DNA of 64,000 nt from Verrucomicrobiota bacterium (GTDB lineage Bacteria > Verrucomicrobiota > Verrucomicrobiia > Opitutales > Opitutaceae), in contig JAEZGX010000002.1 in the NCBI GenBank assembly GCA_023416735.1, forward strand, positions 124,001-188,000, in the 5' to 3' direction. Position numbers and translations under genes: made by a program. Positions 53,260 through 60,669 of this stretch are shown in pieces (the stretch's first letter is position 1; each line of letters opens with the position of its first letter). A model generated the notes under the pieces. That model saw only the letters and a list, made by a program, of their open reading frames with translations, ran no database searches and was not told the DNA's origin.

Positions 53260-53568
53260 ATGGAGTTCATTGAAACTCCGGTTTTCTCCGAATCATGGGA
53301 GGACATCGGCAAGGATGATGACGCGCTGGCTGCGCTCCAGACAAAGCTAATGATTCAGCCTGATGCTGGTGACCTCATCCCGCGCAGCGGTGGCCTGCGC
53401 AAAATCCGAGTGGCAGCCAAAGGCAAGGGAACCCGTGGTGGTGCGCGAGTCATCTACTACTTTCACGGTGGTGACGCGCAGATCTTCCTCCTCCTCGCAT
53501 ATCCCAAAAACGAACGCGACGATCTCACTCGCGATCAACTCCGAACACTTCGCGAGTTAATTGAATAG
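53260..53568 (+). CDS. RelE/HigB-type toxin
   Basis: 102 residues with the RelE/HigB fold pattern: FIETPVFSESWEDIGKDDDALAALQTKLMIQPDAGDLIPRSGGLRKIRVA, then RGGARVIYYFHGGDAQIFLLLAYPKNERDDLT. Basic residues in KIRVAAKGKGTRGGAR and the RVIYYF strand match the ribosome-dependent mRNA interferases. Followed 48 bp later by an HTH antitoxin, so the toxin-first order is that of higBA. Whether the toxin is active cannot be told. Confidence 0.85.
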   Translation: MEFIETPVFSESWEDIGKDDDALAALQTKLMIQPDAGDLIPRSGGLRKIRVAAKGKGTRGGARVIYYFHGGDAQIFLLLAYPKNERDDLTRDQLRTLRELIE

Positions 53569-53616
53569 CGCGCCAAGCAGCGCGACTCTGAAATCGAACA
53601 CACGAAACACACGATT

Positions 53617-54078
53617 ATGAACACAGCCCTTTTTGAAAAACTGACCGGCAGCCTGAAGCAGATGAAAGCCATCCGCGCCGGAACCCTTCAGCCTGCACGG
53701 TCGACAAAGCTGACCCCGGAACACCCGCGCGCCGTTCGCACCCGCCTGAACATGACGCAGGAAGAGTTCGCCGATATGATCGGTGTTCCTTTGGGCACGC
53801 TGCGCAATTGGGAACAGGGCCACCGCGAACCGACCGGTCCAGCAAAAGCCCTTCTAATTGCGGCTGCCAAATACCCGCGCCAGATTGCTCTTGCTCTCAC
53901 CGGAATCAAGAGGCCGACCAACATTGTCGCGCAAGCTGGTGAAATCCGCATTCACGCGATGAACTCTGGTCATTTCGGCTTCGCCGCGTCCTCAAGCGGC
54001 GAACGGTCGGTCGCAGTTCACGGCAAATCGGCAGGCAGCAAAGTAGCCGGAATAAAACGCAAGCCGGCGACGACGTGA
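53617..54078 (+). CDS. HTH (XRE) antitoxin, HigA/NadS-like, with C-terminal extension
   Basis: 153 residues. The first ~100 match the NadS/HigA-type antitoxin: LFEKLTGSLKQMKAIRAGTLQPAR, then the helix-turn-helix TRLNMTQEEFADMIGVPLGTLRNWEQGHREPTGPAKALLIAAAKYP. Canonical members stop at about residue 100; here another ~50 polar and basic residues follow (EIRIHAMNSGHFGFAASSSGERS... SKVAGIKRKPATT). Represses its own operon and neutralises the upstream toxin in known systems. Confidence 0.83.
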   Translation: MNTALFEKLTGSLKQMKAIRAGTLQPARSTKLTPEHPRAVRTRLNMTQEEFADMIGVPLGTLRNWEQGHREPTGPAKALLIAAAKYPRQIALALTGIKRPTNIVAQAGEIRIHAMNSGHFGFAASSSGERSVAVHGKSAGSKVAGIKRKPATT

Positions 54079-54417
54079 GGCGGTAAACGATGCATCCCGC
54101 CACGTTGATCAACAACGTAGCAACCGGCGTCGCGGCGGCGGCCTTGTATGCGGCATGCCGGGTTCTTTCACGAGCGCTATTTGTCTTGGGGGTGCCGTAG
54201 ATGCTTCTGCGGTGCAGCGTGCGGTGGCAGACTTGGGAGGTGGACTGTCTCGCTCATGGTGGTATTCTGCTGAGCGCGAGGGCGCATTCGGTTGCACCGC
54301 CTCCGCCGGGAGGAAAAGCCCACGGACGTGTTCTCCTGCCGGTCCGCGACGCGATTGCCCTCGTCGAGCGATTAGGTGGCGTAAGTTAGCGGATCAGCCA
54401 CATCCGCATGATACTCG
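54079..54417 (+). other. Unrecognised stretch, two short plus-strand frames
   Basis: About 340 bp downstream of the antitoxin. It holds a 36-codon frame at 54090-54200 (MHPATLINNVATGVAAAALYAA) and a 62-codon frame at 54201-54389 (MLLRCSVRWQTWEVDCLAHGG). Neither resembles a family I know, and neither has a good ribosome-binding site. Given the decayed genes next to it, this is more likely remnant DNA than functional sequence. Confidence 0.4.
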
Positions 54418-54960
54418 CTACGCGGCTTTGCCGCAGCAGTGCTTGTATTTTTCCCGCTGTTGCAGGGGCACCCTTCATTTCTACCTACGCGTGGGCCTGC
54501 TTTAAACGGGACAGGTGCGGTGTTCGCGGGTGCGGCCAGCCCTTTGTTCGTGACGTAGTCAATGCAACCGCAAGAAGGAACGCGAAACGACATCACCGTC
54601 TTGCTGTCGTGATTGGTCAAAGCGAAATCGCCCATCGAGATTACGTCCATTCCGATAAGCAGACTGTCGCCAGCGCCCAACTCTCCGAGAGTCACTTTCA
54701 GCTGCGCTATTCCCACTCCGCTCGGCAGCTGAGATACTGGGGCACGATCTTCTCACCGTGGACGCCCTTGGTTTTCACCATGCCGATAGGCTGCAACCCC
54801 GCAGGCGTCGGCGCATCCGCAGAAATGCATTGGGATCGGTATGGTCTGCGAAAGCGAATGGCGCTACTCCAGATGCCTTGCTCCCCGTTGGAAGAGAAAT
54901 GCGCGTGGCTACTGCCGCTCTCCAGCCCGGCACGTCTGATATCGACGCCCAACTTCGCAC
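54418..54960 (-). pseudogene. Decayed retropepsin-like aspartic protease/SEC-C protein
   Basis: Three frames of one gene can be pieced together on the minus strand. Segment A (about 54795-54730) reads QPIGMVKTKGVHGEKIVPQYLS. Segment B (54716-54449) reads VGIAQLKVTLGELGAGD, LLIGMDVISMGDFALTN, TVMSFRVPS and GRNEGCPCNSGKN. Segment C (54450-54418) reads KYKHCCGKAA then stop. B and C join into a typical SEC-C zinc motif if one A is restored to the A5 tract at 54448-54452; A and B need another frameshift near 54725. Upstream, the expected Asp-Thr-Gly active site is scrambled around 54810-54830. Proteins of this type combine a retropepsin-like fold with a SEC-C zinc finger. Confidence 0.7.
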
Positions 54961-54982
54961 ATGCTGTGACCGGATCCGCTAA

Positions 54983-55346
54983 TCAGGCGCGCGCATCACG
55001 AAGCAGAAGGTTGCGGTCCTGCAACAGATGCTCGTCGATCCGACGCCAAGAACGTTCCAGGAAATCCATGCAGCAATCGCCGGCGCCGGCGATATGGTGA
55101 CGGTGTTTCGAGTGCTGCAGAGCTTCTTGCGGATCGGCCTCGTTTCGCCGACTCTTTCGCTCAAATGGTGCCGCGGTTTTCCATCTCGAGCTAGGTCCTG
55201 AACAACTTCACGTGTTAGAGAATAATAGGGCGGTAGTGCGGCGAATCGACCTTACGTCATCCTCACGTCTCGCTGCTTAGATTCAAAACGTGACTAAGCA
55301 TCTGCAGGCGCGCGGCTATCGTGACGTATCTGCGCCAGCTGGGTAG
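54983..55346 (+). pseudogene. Decayed Fur-family metalloregulator
   Basis: Frame 1 (from 54983) reads ARITKQKVAVLQQMLVDPTPR, TFQEIHAAIAG and GDMVTVFRVLQSFLRIGLV, the winged-helix half of Fur. Frame 2 takes over near 55148 and reads RLFRSNGAAVFHLELGPEQLH, then, past an in-frame TAG at 55278, IQNVTKHLQARGYRDVSA, matching the dimerisation half. The Cys-rich zinc sites and the terminal FFGxC segment are absent. There is no start codon: a TAA lies just ahead of 54983. So the gene is truncated at both ends, frameshifted and interrupted. Confidence 0.65.
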
Positions 55347-55388
55347 ATTCATCTTTTCACGCGCAATCCCACAGAGGCGGCGAAATAT

Positions 55389-55889
55389 GTGGCGCAGGCG
55401 GTGGCGTTGCAGCCGACGGATGCCGAGGCGTGGACCATTTGGGTGAATGCGCTGCTCGCGAGGGGCGATCGGTCGGAGGCGTATCGGGTGGTTCAGGACG
55501 GATTGAAGCATTGTCCCGATTCAGGAGCGCTTCGTTACGTGCATGGCTACATGCTTTCGGCCGATGGCAGGATGGAGCGGGCGATTGAGGAACTGCGGGT
55601 GGCGAAGCGGCTTCGGTCGACACAGGCAGATGTTTATATCGAGTTGGGGCGGGCTTATTTCAAAATCGGGGAAGACGAAGCGCGGGCGGCGGAGATGAAG
55701 GAGGCTTTGCTCGTGCAGCCGGATCATCCGGTCGCGCTCGTCATTGTAGCGCGATATACGATCGATCACGGGAATGCGGAGGCGGCTCGCGAGTGGATTC
55801 GACGGATTCGGCTGCAGCCGCGGATTGTGCCAGAGGATGTGGAATTGGTGGTGGCCGAGTATCGGGAAAAGTTTGGGCGCGCACCTTGA
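55389..55889 (+). CDS. TPR-repeat protein, probably 5'-truncated
   Basis: 166 residues from GTG 55389. The sequence starts in mid-repeat: in frame with upstream codons IHLFTRNPTEAAKY, back to a TAG at 55344, it reads as the interior of a TPR helix pair (AVALQPTDAEAWTIWVNALLARGDRSEAYRVVQDGLKHCP). Further repeats follow (GALRYVHGYMLSADGRMERAIEELRVAKRL; ADVYIELGRAYFKIGEDEARAAEMKEAL). No signal peptide or enzyme domain remains. The 5' end coincides with the border of the decayed accessory patch, which suggests that insertion or deletion removed the N-terminus. May still be expressed as a short scaffold protein. Confidence 0.6.
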   Translation: MAQAVALQPTDAEAWTIWVNALLARGDRSEAYRVVQDGLKHCPDSGALRYVHGYMLSADGRMERAIEELRVAKRLRSTQADVYIELGRAYFKIGEDEARAAEMKEALLVQPDHPVALVIVARYTIDHGNAEAAREWIRRIRLQPRIVPEDVELVVAEYREKFGRAP

Positions 55890-56030
55890 CGAGCAGCGGA
55901 CGCACCGGGGACCGGACGGCCAAAGATAGGAGGTTTTCCCAGGCTTTTTGCCGCAACGAATCGCGCGCGTGTGACTCTATGCGTGACTCCGGCGCAGCGG
56001 GCGAATGCAGCGAGGCGGCCGGGAATCGTC

Positions 56031-56672
56031 ATGGCATTACGAATTCAATCTTTGTGGACTCAACGGGTGCAGGGGGCGCTTCGCCGAAGGAGCGAGCGAT
56101 TTGGACGCGGCCGAGTGGCGGTGCAGCCCGGCCCCGTGCCGGCGGAATGGGATGAAGCGTTCCTGCGGGTGGAGAGCTATTTGCGCGCTCACCAAGTGGA
56201 AAGCCGCATGCTGCTGACGCGGCTGACGGGCGACATCATCGCCGACGCACAAACCCTGGCGGCGCAAATGCCGCATGAGGCGCCGGTGACGATCGCGATG
56301 CGTTTGGCGCATGCGAAGATCGGCGAGTGGATGCAACGGGCGATGGGTGAAGGCTCTTGGGATGACGAACGATTTCGGGCGCGCGGGCGGCTGGCGTTGT
56401 TGATGGCGGAATTGCCGGAGCGGTGTCCGCAGGAGTTTCTCGGCAGCGAGCCGCTGCCGCCGGATGTGCGGAGCAAAATCGCGGCGGCGCAGTTGGTGGC
56501 GGGACCGGAGATGCGTCCGCTGACGATGCCGCCGGCGATGCTGGAATTTCCGTTGGTCGAGATGGCGGAAGCGAAGTGGGTGACGTTCAGCCGCTCGGCC
56601 TTTGTGCGCTCGGCAGCCTCGTGGGTGTTGTTCGTCACCATCGTGGGAGCCGCTTGGTATGCGAGTCGTTGA
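56031..56672 (+). CDS. Small C-terminally anchored protein coupled to opgH (hypothetical)
   Basis: 213 residues from ATG 56031; the frame could start 60 bp earlier. Mostly soluble and helical (AEWDEAFLRVESYLRAHQVESRMLLTRLTGDIIADAQTLAAQMPHEAPVTIAMRLAHAKIGEWMQRAM), with one C-terminal hydrophobic segment (SAASWVLFVTIVGAAWYASR). It lies only 9 bp ahead of opgH. E. coli OpgH has a soluble N-terminal domain of about 140 residues that the OpgH here lacks; this protein could be a split counterpart or a regulator. No sequence similarity to that domain is evident by eye. Confidence 0.65.
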   Translation: MALRIQSLWTQRVQGALRRRSERFGRGRVAVQPGPVPAEWDEAFLRVESYLRAHQVESRMLLTRLTGDIIADAQTLAAQMPHEAPVTIAMRLAHAKIGEWMQRAMGEGSWDDERFRARGRLALLMAELPERCPQEFLGSEPLPPDVRSKIAAAQLVAGPEMRPLTMPPAMLEFPLVEMAEAKWVTFSRSAFVRSAASWVLFVTIVGAAWYASR

Positions 56673-56681
56673 TACGCAGCC

Positions 56682-58820
56682 ATGAAGACCGAAGACTTTG
56701 TTCCGACGCGGGTGAGTCCGCAGGTGGCGACGCGCCGACGCACGCGGGTGGCGGGTTTGGTGGCAGCGCTGACGGCGCCGGCGGTCGCGTTGATGGCGGA
56801 TCTGCATTGGTATTCGGGCTTCGATTTATGGAAGGCCCTGCATCTGGTCCTGTTTGCGATCTTGTTCGCGCTCATCGCGTTTGGCGCGGTGCAGGCGGCG
56901 ATCGGGTTTTGGTTGCGCGGACGCGGCGGTGACGAGTTCGAGATCGGGCGGACGATCGATCCGGAGGATCGCTCGATTTTGTATGCGCCGACCGCGGTAG
57001 TGATGCCCATTTGCAACGAAGATGTGCGGCGGGTGTTCGAAGGGCTGCGCACCATTTACGGTTCGGTGGAGGCGGACGGGCAGCTCGCGAATTGCGAGTT
57101 CTTCGTTTTGAGCGACTCGACTGATCCGAATCGTTGGGTGGAGGAGGAGGCTGCGTGGTTGTCGCTCGTGCAGAAACTGGATGCGCACGGGAAGATTTTT
57201 TACCGGAAGCGGCGGGTGGGGATTAACAAGAAGGCGGGGAATATCGCGGACTTCTGCAAACGCTGGGGCAGCCGTTATCGTTACATGGTGGTGCTGGACG
57301 CAGACAGCATCATGAACGGCGAAGCGGTGGCGAAGCTGGTGCGGCTGATGGAGCGGAACCCGCGGGTCGGTTTGATTCAGGCGGTGCCGTCGCTGGTGAA
57401 TGGGACGACGATTCTGGCGCGCGTGCAGCAGTTCGCGAGCAGGCTATATGGCGGGATCTTTGCGGCGGGGTTAAATTACTGGCAGTTGGGCGAAGCGAAT
57501 TATTGGGGCCATAATGCGATCATTCGGGTGAAGCCGTTTATCCGGCATTGTTCGCTGCCGGAGTTGCCGGGCGACGGACCCTTTGGCGGGCGGATTTTGA
57601 GCCACGATTATGTGGAGGCGGCGCTGATGCGGCGCGCGGGCTGGCAAGTGTGGCTGGCGGCGGATGTTGCGGGGAACTACGAGGAGTGTCCGGCCACGTT
57701 GGTGGATTTCGCGAAACGCGATCGGCGCTGGCTGCAGGGGAATTTGCAACATACGCGGCTGATCGTGGCGGGCGGCTTTCATTTGGTGAATCGCCTGCAC
57801 TTTTTGTTGGGGATTCTGGCCTATGTGGCGTCGCCGTTGTGGTTCGTGTTTCTGCTGCTCTCGTGTGTGATCGCGTATCGCGAAGTGGGCACGGTGACCG
57901 TGGCAGAGCATTCGTTGCCGTGGAGTTTGGGGGCGCAGTCGATCGGACTGTTTGTGGGGACATTGGCGCTGTTGTTTTTGCCGAAAATGCTGGCGCTGCT
58001 GGATCTGCGGCGGCGGCCGGGCGAGGTGGTGAAATTCGGCGGCTGGGGGCGCATCGTGACGGGGGTGGTGACGGAGACGGTGGCGTTCACGTTGATCGCG
58101 CCGGTTTTGATGCTGTTTCACACGAAGTTCGTGATCCTGACCTTGCTGCGGCAGACGGTGGCGTGGGGGAGTCAGCGGCGAGGCGGAGCGGGTGCGTCGG
58201 CTTGGGCGGAAGCGGTGGGTGCGCACGCCGGGCAGACGCTGTTTGGAGTGGCGCTGACGTTGTGGGTGCTGTCGGTCAGCCCGTCATTGGCATGGTGGAT
58301 GTCGCCGCTGCTGGCGGGGATTCTTCTCTCGATTCCGTTGTCATATTTGACGGGGGCGGACGACGTGGGGGAAGCGGTGAAACGTAAGGGAATTTTCACT
58401 ACGCCGGAAGAGTCGGCGCCGCCGGTGGTGTTATTGCGACTGGCGAGTGCGCTGGCGGAGCCGCCGCCCGGTCGGCCGGTGATGCCGGAGTTGGCGGATC
58501 ATGGCGGTGTGATGCAGGCGGTGCTCGATCCCTATGTGAATGCGGCGCACGTGTCGTTGTTGCGGGCGAAGGACGATCGCCCGGCTGCGACGGAGCAGCG
58601 GTTGGCGGAATTGCGGCGTCGGCTGGTGTTGGAAGGGCCGGAGGAATTGGAGCGCGGCGAAATCATGGCGCTGCTCGGCGACGTGGATTCGATGGTGACG
58701 CTCCATGAGGAAATCTGGTCGGCGCCGGCGGTGCGGCTCGCGCCGTGGTGGCAGCGAGCGTTGCAGTATTATCAGCTCGTGGCGCTGCCGCCGCAGACGG
58801 CGTTTACGCGCGCGGCGTAG
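56682..58820 (+). CDS. opgH: Glucans biosynthesis glucosyltransferase OpgH
   Basis: 712 residues. GT2 processive enzyme: TAVVMPICNEDVRRVFEGL, the acceptor-site region FFVLSDSTDPN, FYRKRRVGINKKAGNIADFCKRWGSRYRYMVVLDADSIM (DADS metal motif), WQLGEANYWGHNAIIRVKPF, SHDYVEAALMRRAGW (catalytic base region) and KRDRRWLQGNLQH (the Q/RxxRW-type site). Several membrane helices follow. Makes the beta-glucan backbone of osmoregulated periplasmic glucans from UDP-glucose. Usually paired with opgG, which is absent; the neighbour upstream is a small anchored protein instead. Shorter at the N-terminus than the 847-residue E. coli enzyme. Confidence 0.9.
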   Translation: MKTEDFVPTRVSPQVATRRRTRVAGLVAALTAPAVALMADLHWYSGFDLWKALHLVLFAILFALIAFGAVQAAIGFWLRGRGGDEFEIGRTIDPEDRSILYAPTAVVMPICNEDVRRVFEGLRTIYGSVEADGQLANCEFFVLSDSTDPNRWVEEEAAWLSLVQKLDAHGKIFYRKRRVGINKKAGNIADFCKRWGSRYRYMVVLDADSIMNGEAVAKLVRLMERNPRVGLIQAVPSLVNGTTILARVQQFASRLYGGIFAAGLNYWQLGEANYWGHNAIIRVKPFIRHCSLPELPGDGPFGGRILSHDYVEAALMRRAGWQVWLAADVAGNYEECPATLVDFAKRDRRWLQGNLQHTRLIVAGGFHLVNRLHFLLGILAYVASPLWFVFLLLSCVIAYREVGTVTVAEHSLPWSLGAQSIGLFVGTLALLFLPKMLALLDLRRRPGEVVKFGGWGRIVTGVVTETVAFTLIAPVLMLFHTKFVILTLLRQTVAWGSQRRGGAGASAWAEAVGAHAGQTLFGVALTLWVLSVSPSLAWWMSPLLAGILLSIPLSYLTGADDVGEAVKRKGIFTTPEESAPPVVLLRLASALAEPPPGRPVMPELADHGGVMQAVLDPYVNAAHVSLLRAKDDRPAATEQRLAELRRRLVLEGPEELERGEIMALLGDVDSMVTLHEEIWSAPAVRLAPWWQRALQYYQLVALPPQTAFTRAA

Positions 58821-58863
58821 ATTTAGCCTAGAGCTGAGAGCCTCAGCGCCCAAAGTTCAGAGC

Positions 58864-59502
58864 CTAACGGTGGTGGCGGCGGTGGACGGCGAAACCGAGG
58901 ACGGCGAGACCGAGGAGGGCGGCGTAGGTGGAGGGCTCGGGGATGGCGGAGACGGTGTAGGAGGCGGCTGTTCCGCCTGGGACGATGGCGTAGTTATCGG
59001 CCAGGATGGTGCCGTCAGCGGGGACCTGCCAAAATGGATCGTTGGCGAGGGTATAAAGTCCGTAGGAATACCCGACGAGGAGTTCGTAGTCAGGGACGCC
59101 GAAGTGCTCGGAGCCGATAAGAGTCGGGAACCATGCGACGGCAAGTTGATCGCCGGTATTGAGGTGGGGGAAGTTGCCGCTCCCGAGCGAGAGGGAGTCT
59201 GCGATACCTGCGAACTGACCTTCAAAAGACAACTCATCGACGTAGGTCCGGCCCAGGACTTGGTAGCGGCCGCCATTCAGATAGTCCCCGATGCCGAGGG
59301 TGCCCGGCACAAGCGTTTCGAAACTCGTCGGCGAAGTGGACGACGTGCCCACATCGGCGAGGAGAATGACCAGGCTTCCGTTGGCGAGCGGCTGCCCGTG
59401 ATTATCGAGCAACGAATCACCGGAAAACTTGATCGTGACGTCGGCCCGCAGCGAAGCGAGGGCTATGCAGAGCATGGCGGCGGCGATGAGAAATTTTTTC
59501 AT
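58864..59502 (-). CDS. PEP-CTERM sorting domain protein
   Basis: 212 residues from ATG 59502; ATG 59520 overlaps the upstream stop (ATGA) and adds MIALPS. A signal peptide (KKFLIAAAMLCIALASLRA) precedes a beta-rich domain, and the protein ends SAIPEPSTYAALLGLAVLGFAVHRRHHR, with PEP motif, hydrophobic segment and basic end, i.e. a classic exosortase substrate. No exosortase (xrt/eps) gene is in the window. Likely exported and anchored or released at the surface. Last gene of the adhesin operon. Confidence 0.85.
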   Translation of the reverse strand: MKKFLIAAAMLCIALASLRADVTIKFSGDSLLDNHGQPLANGSLVILLADVGTSSTSPTSFETLVPGTLGIGDYLNGGRYQVLGRTYVDELSFEGQFAGIADSLSLGSGNFPHLNTGDQLAVAWFPTLIGSEHFGVPDYELLVGYSYGLYTLANDPFWQVPADGTILADNYAIVPGGTAASYTVSAIPEPSTYAALLGLAVLGFAVHRRHHR

Positions 59503-59516
59503 GGAGGGAAGAGCAA

Positions 59517-60590
59517 TCATTGAAGATAGGCGGGCAGGAGCTTCCAGACGTCGGTGCGCGGGGTGGTTGAGCCGCGTTTGCGGATGACGAACCCTTCGCC
59601 AGGTTTGAGCACAACAGCATCCGCGGTGGCGGCTGTGTCGCCGACGCGATACCATCCGGCCGGTTTGGCGCCGCCAGCGCCGAGGTAGAAGTAGACAGCG
59701 GAAGCGGACTTGTTTTTGGCCGCAACGGCGTTGTCGAATACGAGCAATTGGTCGCTTTGCGGGTTGGCGGAGGTGGTCGGAGCAAAAGCGCCGGAAGAAA
59801 CGAGGCTCGATGAGCCGAGCGTCACAGGGGTAGCTACAGCGAGCCCGACGAGATTGTCCTGAGCGGTCTGGGCTGCGAGGGTCGACACTGGTGTGCGTTG
59901 GATGGCCATTTGGACGCAACCGGTCAAGGTCAGCGCCGTGTCTATGGCGATATTGTGTCGGACTACGAAATAGCTTCCAGGATCGATCCGCTGGGCGCCT
60001 TTTGACACGGCGGTATTGCCGACCTGATACCAGCCGGCGGGTTTGTTCGAAGTTCCGGCGAAGTAAAAGAATACCTTGGAAGCGGCGTGGTTGATACCCG
60101 TGGTCTCGGGACTGAATAGCAGCACTTCGGTCGCGAAGGGCGAGGCGGTGGCGACATGAACGCCGGTGCCGTTGGGGAAAAGGGTATCGAGGGTCCAGTA
60201 GGGAATCACGGCGAGGGTGTCGCTGGTGGTGAGCGCGGCGAGATCGTTGGTGGTCGGGTCAACGGTGACGGCGTTGCTGGTGGCGGAAGCGATGGGTAGC
60301 ACGGCGCCTTCGAGGGGGCCGGTCATGACGAGCGCGTAGGCGCCGCCGGTCGAGATGGCGGGGATCGAGGCGTCGAGGGTGAGGGTATTGCCCTCGCGGG
60401 TGGTGAGGTTGGCTTCGACGAGGGCGGGGCGGTGGAGGGGGAGGGAGACGATGGTGTCGGAGTTGCCGCGGAGTTTTAGGCGGAGGACGCCGACGGGGTC
60501 GCTCGAGGCGGCGGAGAGCGGAAAGGTGAGAGCGAACGTGAGGATGGCGGCAGCGAAGAGGCGCAGGGGGCGCAACGATGTGACACGCAT
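59517..60590 (-). CDS. TIGR02597 family secreted protein
   Basis: 357 residues from ATG 60590, with signal peptide LRLFAAAILTFALTFPLSAA. Body of the TIGR02597 type known from Verrucomicrobiota: DPVGVLRLKLRGNSDTIVSLPLHRPAL, then repeated YFYLGAGGAKPAGWYRVGDTA and FYFAGTSNKPAGWYQVGNTA units, and the end GEGFVIRKRGSTTPRTDVWKLLPAYLQ. Function unknown; probably extracytoplasmic and linked to the large repeat protein upstream (79 bp gap). Its stop overlaps a possible start of the PEP-CTERM gene. Confidence 0.82.
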   Translation of the reverse strand: MRVTSLRPLRLFAAAILTFALTFPLSAASSDPVGVLRLKLRGNSDTIVSLPLHRPALVEANLTTREGNTLTLDASIPAISTGGAYALVMTGPLEGAVLPIASATSNAVTVDPTTNDLAALTTSDTLAVIPYWTLDTLFPNGTGVHVATASPFATEVLLFSPETTGINHAASKVFFYFAGTSNKPAGWYQVGNTAVSKGAQRIDPGSYFVVRHNIAIDTALTLTGCVQMAIQRTPVSTLAAQTAQDNLVGLAVATPVTLGSSSLVSSGAFAPTTSANPQSDQLLVFDNAVAAKNKSASAVYFYLGAGGAKPAGWYRVGDTAATADAVVLKPGEGFVIRKRGSTTPRTDVWKLLPAYLQ

Positions 60591-60669
60591 GGTGGTTTTA
60601 CCGCCTCTTCCGATGAATCGGGGCGGGCTGCGGCGGCTTATGATGACCGGGAGGGAACTCATGGGCGGG

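Noticed and set aside
54408..55100. 230-codon plus-strand open frame in the accessory patch
   Set aside because: No known domain, and it runs antisense to the clear SEC-C/retropepsin remnant, then crosses the Fur remnant in the wrong frame.
53043..55400. attL/attR direct repeats of the tRNA-Phe 3' end
   Set aside because: No second copy of the T-arm/acceptor sequence was seen near the far border of the patch.
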